In this document: in pieces, positions 62,363 through 64,000 of the stretch
Layout of the letters: every line of letters begins with the position of its first letter
How positions within the stretch are numbered: position 1 is the first letter of the stretch
Assembly (NCBI RefSeq): GCF_001544575.2
Contig: NZ_FCNY02000007.1
Location: forward strand, 248,001-312,000
Direction of reading: 5' to 3'
From: Caballeronia cordobensis
Lineage (GTDB): Bacteria > Pseudomonadota > Gammaproteobacteria > Burkholderiales > Burkholderiaceae
Length of the DNA stretch: 64,000 bases
Position numbers and translations under genes: made by a program
The notes under the pieces: model-generated
Told to the model about the DNA's origin: nothing
Seen by the model: the letters and a program-made list of their open reading frames with translations, nothing else
Databases searched by the model: none

Positions 62363-63427
62363 GTGAAAAACCTGCTCGTTTCCATCGACCGTCTGCGCGA
62401 TTTCGACGAAATCGTCGATGTCCGCACACCGCTCGAATTCGCCGAGGACCACGTTCCCGGCGCGATCAACGCGCCCGTGCTCAGCAACGAGGAGCGCGTG
62501 ATCGTCGGGACGATGTACAAGCAGGTCTCGCCTTTCGAGGCCACGCGCGTCGGCGCGGCGATGGTCGCGCGCAACATCGCGCATCATCTCGACACGCTGT
62601 TCGCGGACAAGCCGCGCAACTGGCGGCCGCTCGTGTATTGCTGGCGCGGCGGCAAGCGCTCCGGCGCGATGACGACGTGGCTGAACATGATCGGCTGGCA
62701 GGCGCGTCAACTGGAAGGCGGCTACAAGAGCTACCGGCGCGACGTGATGGAGCGGCTCGGCATGCTGCCGGGGCGGTTCCGCTATGTCGTGCTGATCGGT
62801 CCCACGGGCAGCGGCAAGACGCGGCTCTTGAAGGCGCTGTCCGCGGCGGGCGCGCAGACGCTCGATCTGGAAGGGCTCGCGGCGCATCGGGGATCGCTGC
62901 TCGGCGCGTTGCCGGGACATCCGCAGCCGTCGCAAAAGGCGTTCGATTCCGCGCTGCTGGCGAGGCTTTCGGGCTTCGATCCGGCGAAACCGGTTTTTGC
63001 CGAAGCGGAAGGGCGGCGCATCGGCTCGATCACGATATCCGACGCCGTGCTCGACAACCTGCACGCGGCGTCGTGCGTGCAGGTGGAAGCGCGCCGCGAA
63101 GACCGCATCGCATTTTTGCTGCAAGATTACGCGCATCTCTTCGACGATCCCGCGTTTTTCAAGGCGCAGTTGTCGAAGCTCGTCGCGCTGCACAGCCGCG
63201 AGCGCGTGGAACGCTGGCATCGGCTGATCGACGACGACGCGCGCGCTGCGCTTTTCGCCGAATTGATCGATTATCACTACGATCCCGCGTACGGGCGCAG
63301 CAGCCAGGCGCTCTACAGGGCGTTGCCGCACGCGTCGCGCATGCTGTTTCGTCCGAACGATGCGGATAGCGTCGATCAGGCGAAGGCCTTGCTTGCCCGG
63401 CTCGCCGAGACGGCGCCCGCGCTCTGA
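62363..63427 (+). CDS. mnmH: tRNA 2-selenouridine synthase MnmH (SelU)
   Basis: MnmH replaces the sulfur of 2-thiouridine in tRNA wobble positions by selenium, via a geranyl intermediate. The 354-residue protein joins a rhodanese domain (about 10-130, catalytic Cys in VYCWRGGKRSG) to a P-loop domain (IGPTGSGKTRLL near residue 145). I prefer the GTG at 62363 (product start KNLLVSIDRLRDFDE) to the ATG at 62306, because a GATAAT -10 candidate lies at 62320-62325. Selenophosphate synthase (selD) is not in the window. Confidence 0.9.
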   Translation: MKNLLVSIDRLRDFDEIVDVRTPLEFAEDHVPGAINAPVLSNEERVIVGTMYKQVSPFEATRVGAAMVARNIAHHLDTLFADKPRNWRPLVYCWRGGKRSGAMTTWLNMIGWQARQLEGGYKSYRRDVMERLGMLPGRFRYVVLIGPTGSGKTRLLKALSAAGAQTLDLEGLAAHRGSLLGALPGHPQPSQKAFDSALLARLSGFDPAKPVFAEAEGRRIGSITISDAVLDNLHAASCVQVEARREDRIAFLLQDYAHLFDDPAFFKAQLSKLVALHSRERVERWHRLIDDDARAALFAELIDYHYDPAYGRSSQALYRALPHASRMLFRPNDADSVDQAKALLARLAETAPAL

Positions 63428-63453
63428 TTCAACTCACTTCTTTCAAGAAAAAT

Positions 63454-64000
63454 ATGACCACGCTTCGACAACCGCGCGTCGCTCTGGGCTGGCTGGTGTT
63501 CCTGCTGATCGCCGTCGTGGGGCTGTTCTATGTCAAATGGTTTCCGTACTACAACCGCGCGTTCGTCGCGGCGAGCCAGCATTCGATCGGCAAGTCCATT
63601 CTGATGGGCACCGCCGCGAGCGCGCCGGAACCGTCGTGGCAGGCCGCGCTCGATTACGCGATCGCCTACGGCAAGGCAATCTGGCAGGCGATGGTACTGG
63701 GCCTGCTGCTCGGCTCCGCGGTGCAGGCGCTGATTCCGCCGCGCTGGGTCGCGCGCGCGCTCGGCGAGCATAACTTCGGCAGCGTCGTGAACGGCGGGCT
63801 GATGTCCTTGCCCGGCATGATGTGCACGTGCTGCGCGGCGCCCGTTGTCGCGGGTCTGCGGGCGCGCGAGGCCGCGCCCGGCGCGGCAGTCGCTTTCTGG
63901 CTCGGCAATACCGTGCTCAATCCCGCGGCGCTGGTTTTCATGGGTTTCGTGCTCGGCTGGCAGTGGACGGGTTTGCGCCTCGTGCTCGGCGTGCTGATGG
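63454..64000 (+). CDS. COG0701/ArsP-type permease (3' end beyond window)
   Basis: This open frame of at least 182 codons continues past the window. The N-terminus has a transmembrane helix (GWLVFLLIAVVGLFYVKW), further helices follow, and a MMCTCCAAPVVAGL cysteine motif with GNTVLNPAALVFMGFVLG matches the DUF318/COG0701 permeases, some of which export arsenicals. It follows mnmH by 26 bp and may be in the same transcript. Its substrate is unknown. Confidence 0.85.
   Translation, partial: MTTLRQPRVALGWLVFLLIAVVGLFYVKWFPYYNRAFVAASQHSIGKSILMGTAASAPEPSWQAALDYAIAYGKAIWQAMVLGLLLGSAVQALIPPRWVARALGEHNFGSVVNGGLMSLPGMMCTCCAAPVVAGLRAREAAPGAAVAFWLGNTVLNPAALVFMGFVLGWQWTGLRLVLGVLM

Noticed and set aside
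1..64000. tRNA, rRNA, CRISPR, insertion sequence or prophage
   Set aside because: I saw no cloverleaf, spacer array, transposase or phage gene. Only the inverted-repeat unit hints at a mobile origin.

Overview
The window looks like chromosomal or megaplasmid DNA from a Burkholderiaceae species of the Burkholderia / Paraburkholderia / Caballeronia group. This rests on the strong GC bias at third codon positions, the llpE-ceoAB-opcM type efflux operon with its divergent LysR gene, a DUF4148 protein, and B12 genes arranged as in beta- and gamma-proteobacteria. I saw no tRNA, rRNA, CRISPR array, prophage or transposase. About 60 protein genes can be supported, including three too short or too hidden for routine ORF calling.

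1-8.4 kb is an ectoine/hydroxyectoine breakdown locus: eutB (5' end cut off by the window), eutC, doeA, doeB and doeX, then doeC and doeD. The two halves are separated by a 568-bp element with 188-bp inverted arms that are about 95% identical. 8.4-9.4 kb holds a disordered small protein, a two-way terminator and, on the minus strand, an isolated 24-residue pqqA. 9.4-19.4 kb is mixed: a GAF-GAF-GGDEF-EAL c-di-GMP protein, an AraC regulator divergent from an isocyanide-hydratase-like enzyme, a GNAT gene with a cytoplasmic solute-binding-like gene, a cupin-IclR pair, a flavin aromatic hydroxylase with a DUF2783 partner, and mobB.

19.5-22.1 kb carries nrdJ, a B12-dependent ribonucleotide reductase, followed by small secreted or hypothetical proteins and a GNAT gene. 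23.4-31.4 kb is the efflux locus (LysR, then llpE, ceoA, ceoB, opcM). 31.5-35.8 kb has ppk2, a pyrroline-2-carboxylate reductase, an IsdG/HmoA-type monooxygenase with a DUF1428 partner, and a histidine phosphatase with an altered active-site motif.

35.8-55.6 kb is a large cobalamin region with three B12 riboswitches, one each before cbtBA, cobW and cobG. It contains cbtB and cbtA (cobalt uptake), cobO and cobB (adenosylation, amidation), cobE, cobW-cobN-chlI-like-chlD-like (cobalt chelation), cobG-cobH-cobI-cobJ (minus strand) and cobL-cbiD-cobK-cobM (plus strand). The oxygen-dependent ring contraction gene cobG sits with cbiD and CbiG-derived domains, so the pathway is a hybrid. cobA, cobD, cobQ and the lower-ligand genes are not in the window.

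55.6-64 kb carries terC, an OpgC-like membrane protein, a DUF1328 peptide, an AcoR-like sigma-54 activator converging on ethanolamine ammonia-lyase eutB-eutC (a second B12 user), mnmH (tRNA 2-selenouridine synthase) and the start of a COG0701 permease. The region thus links B12 synthesis to B12-dependent enzymes. The gene names eutB and eutC are used twice here for unrelated proteins.
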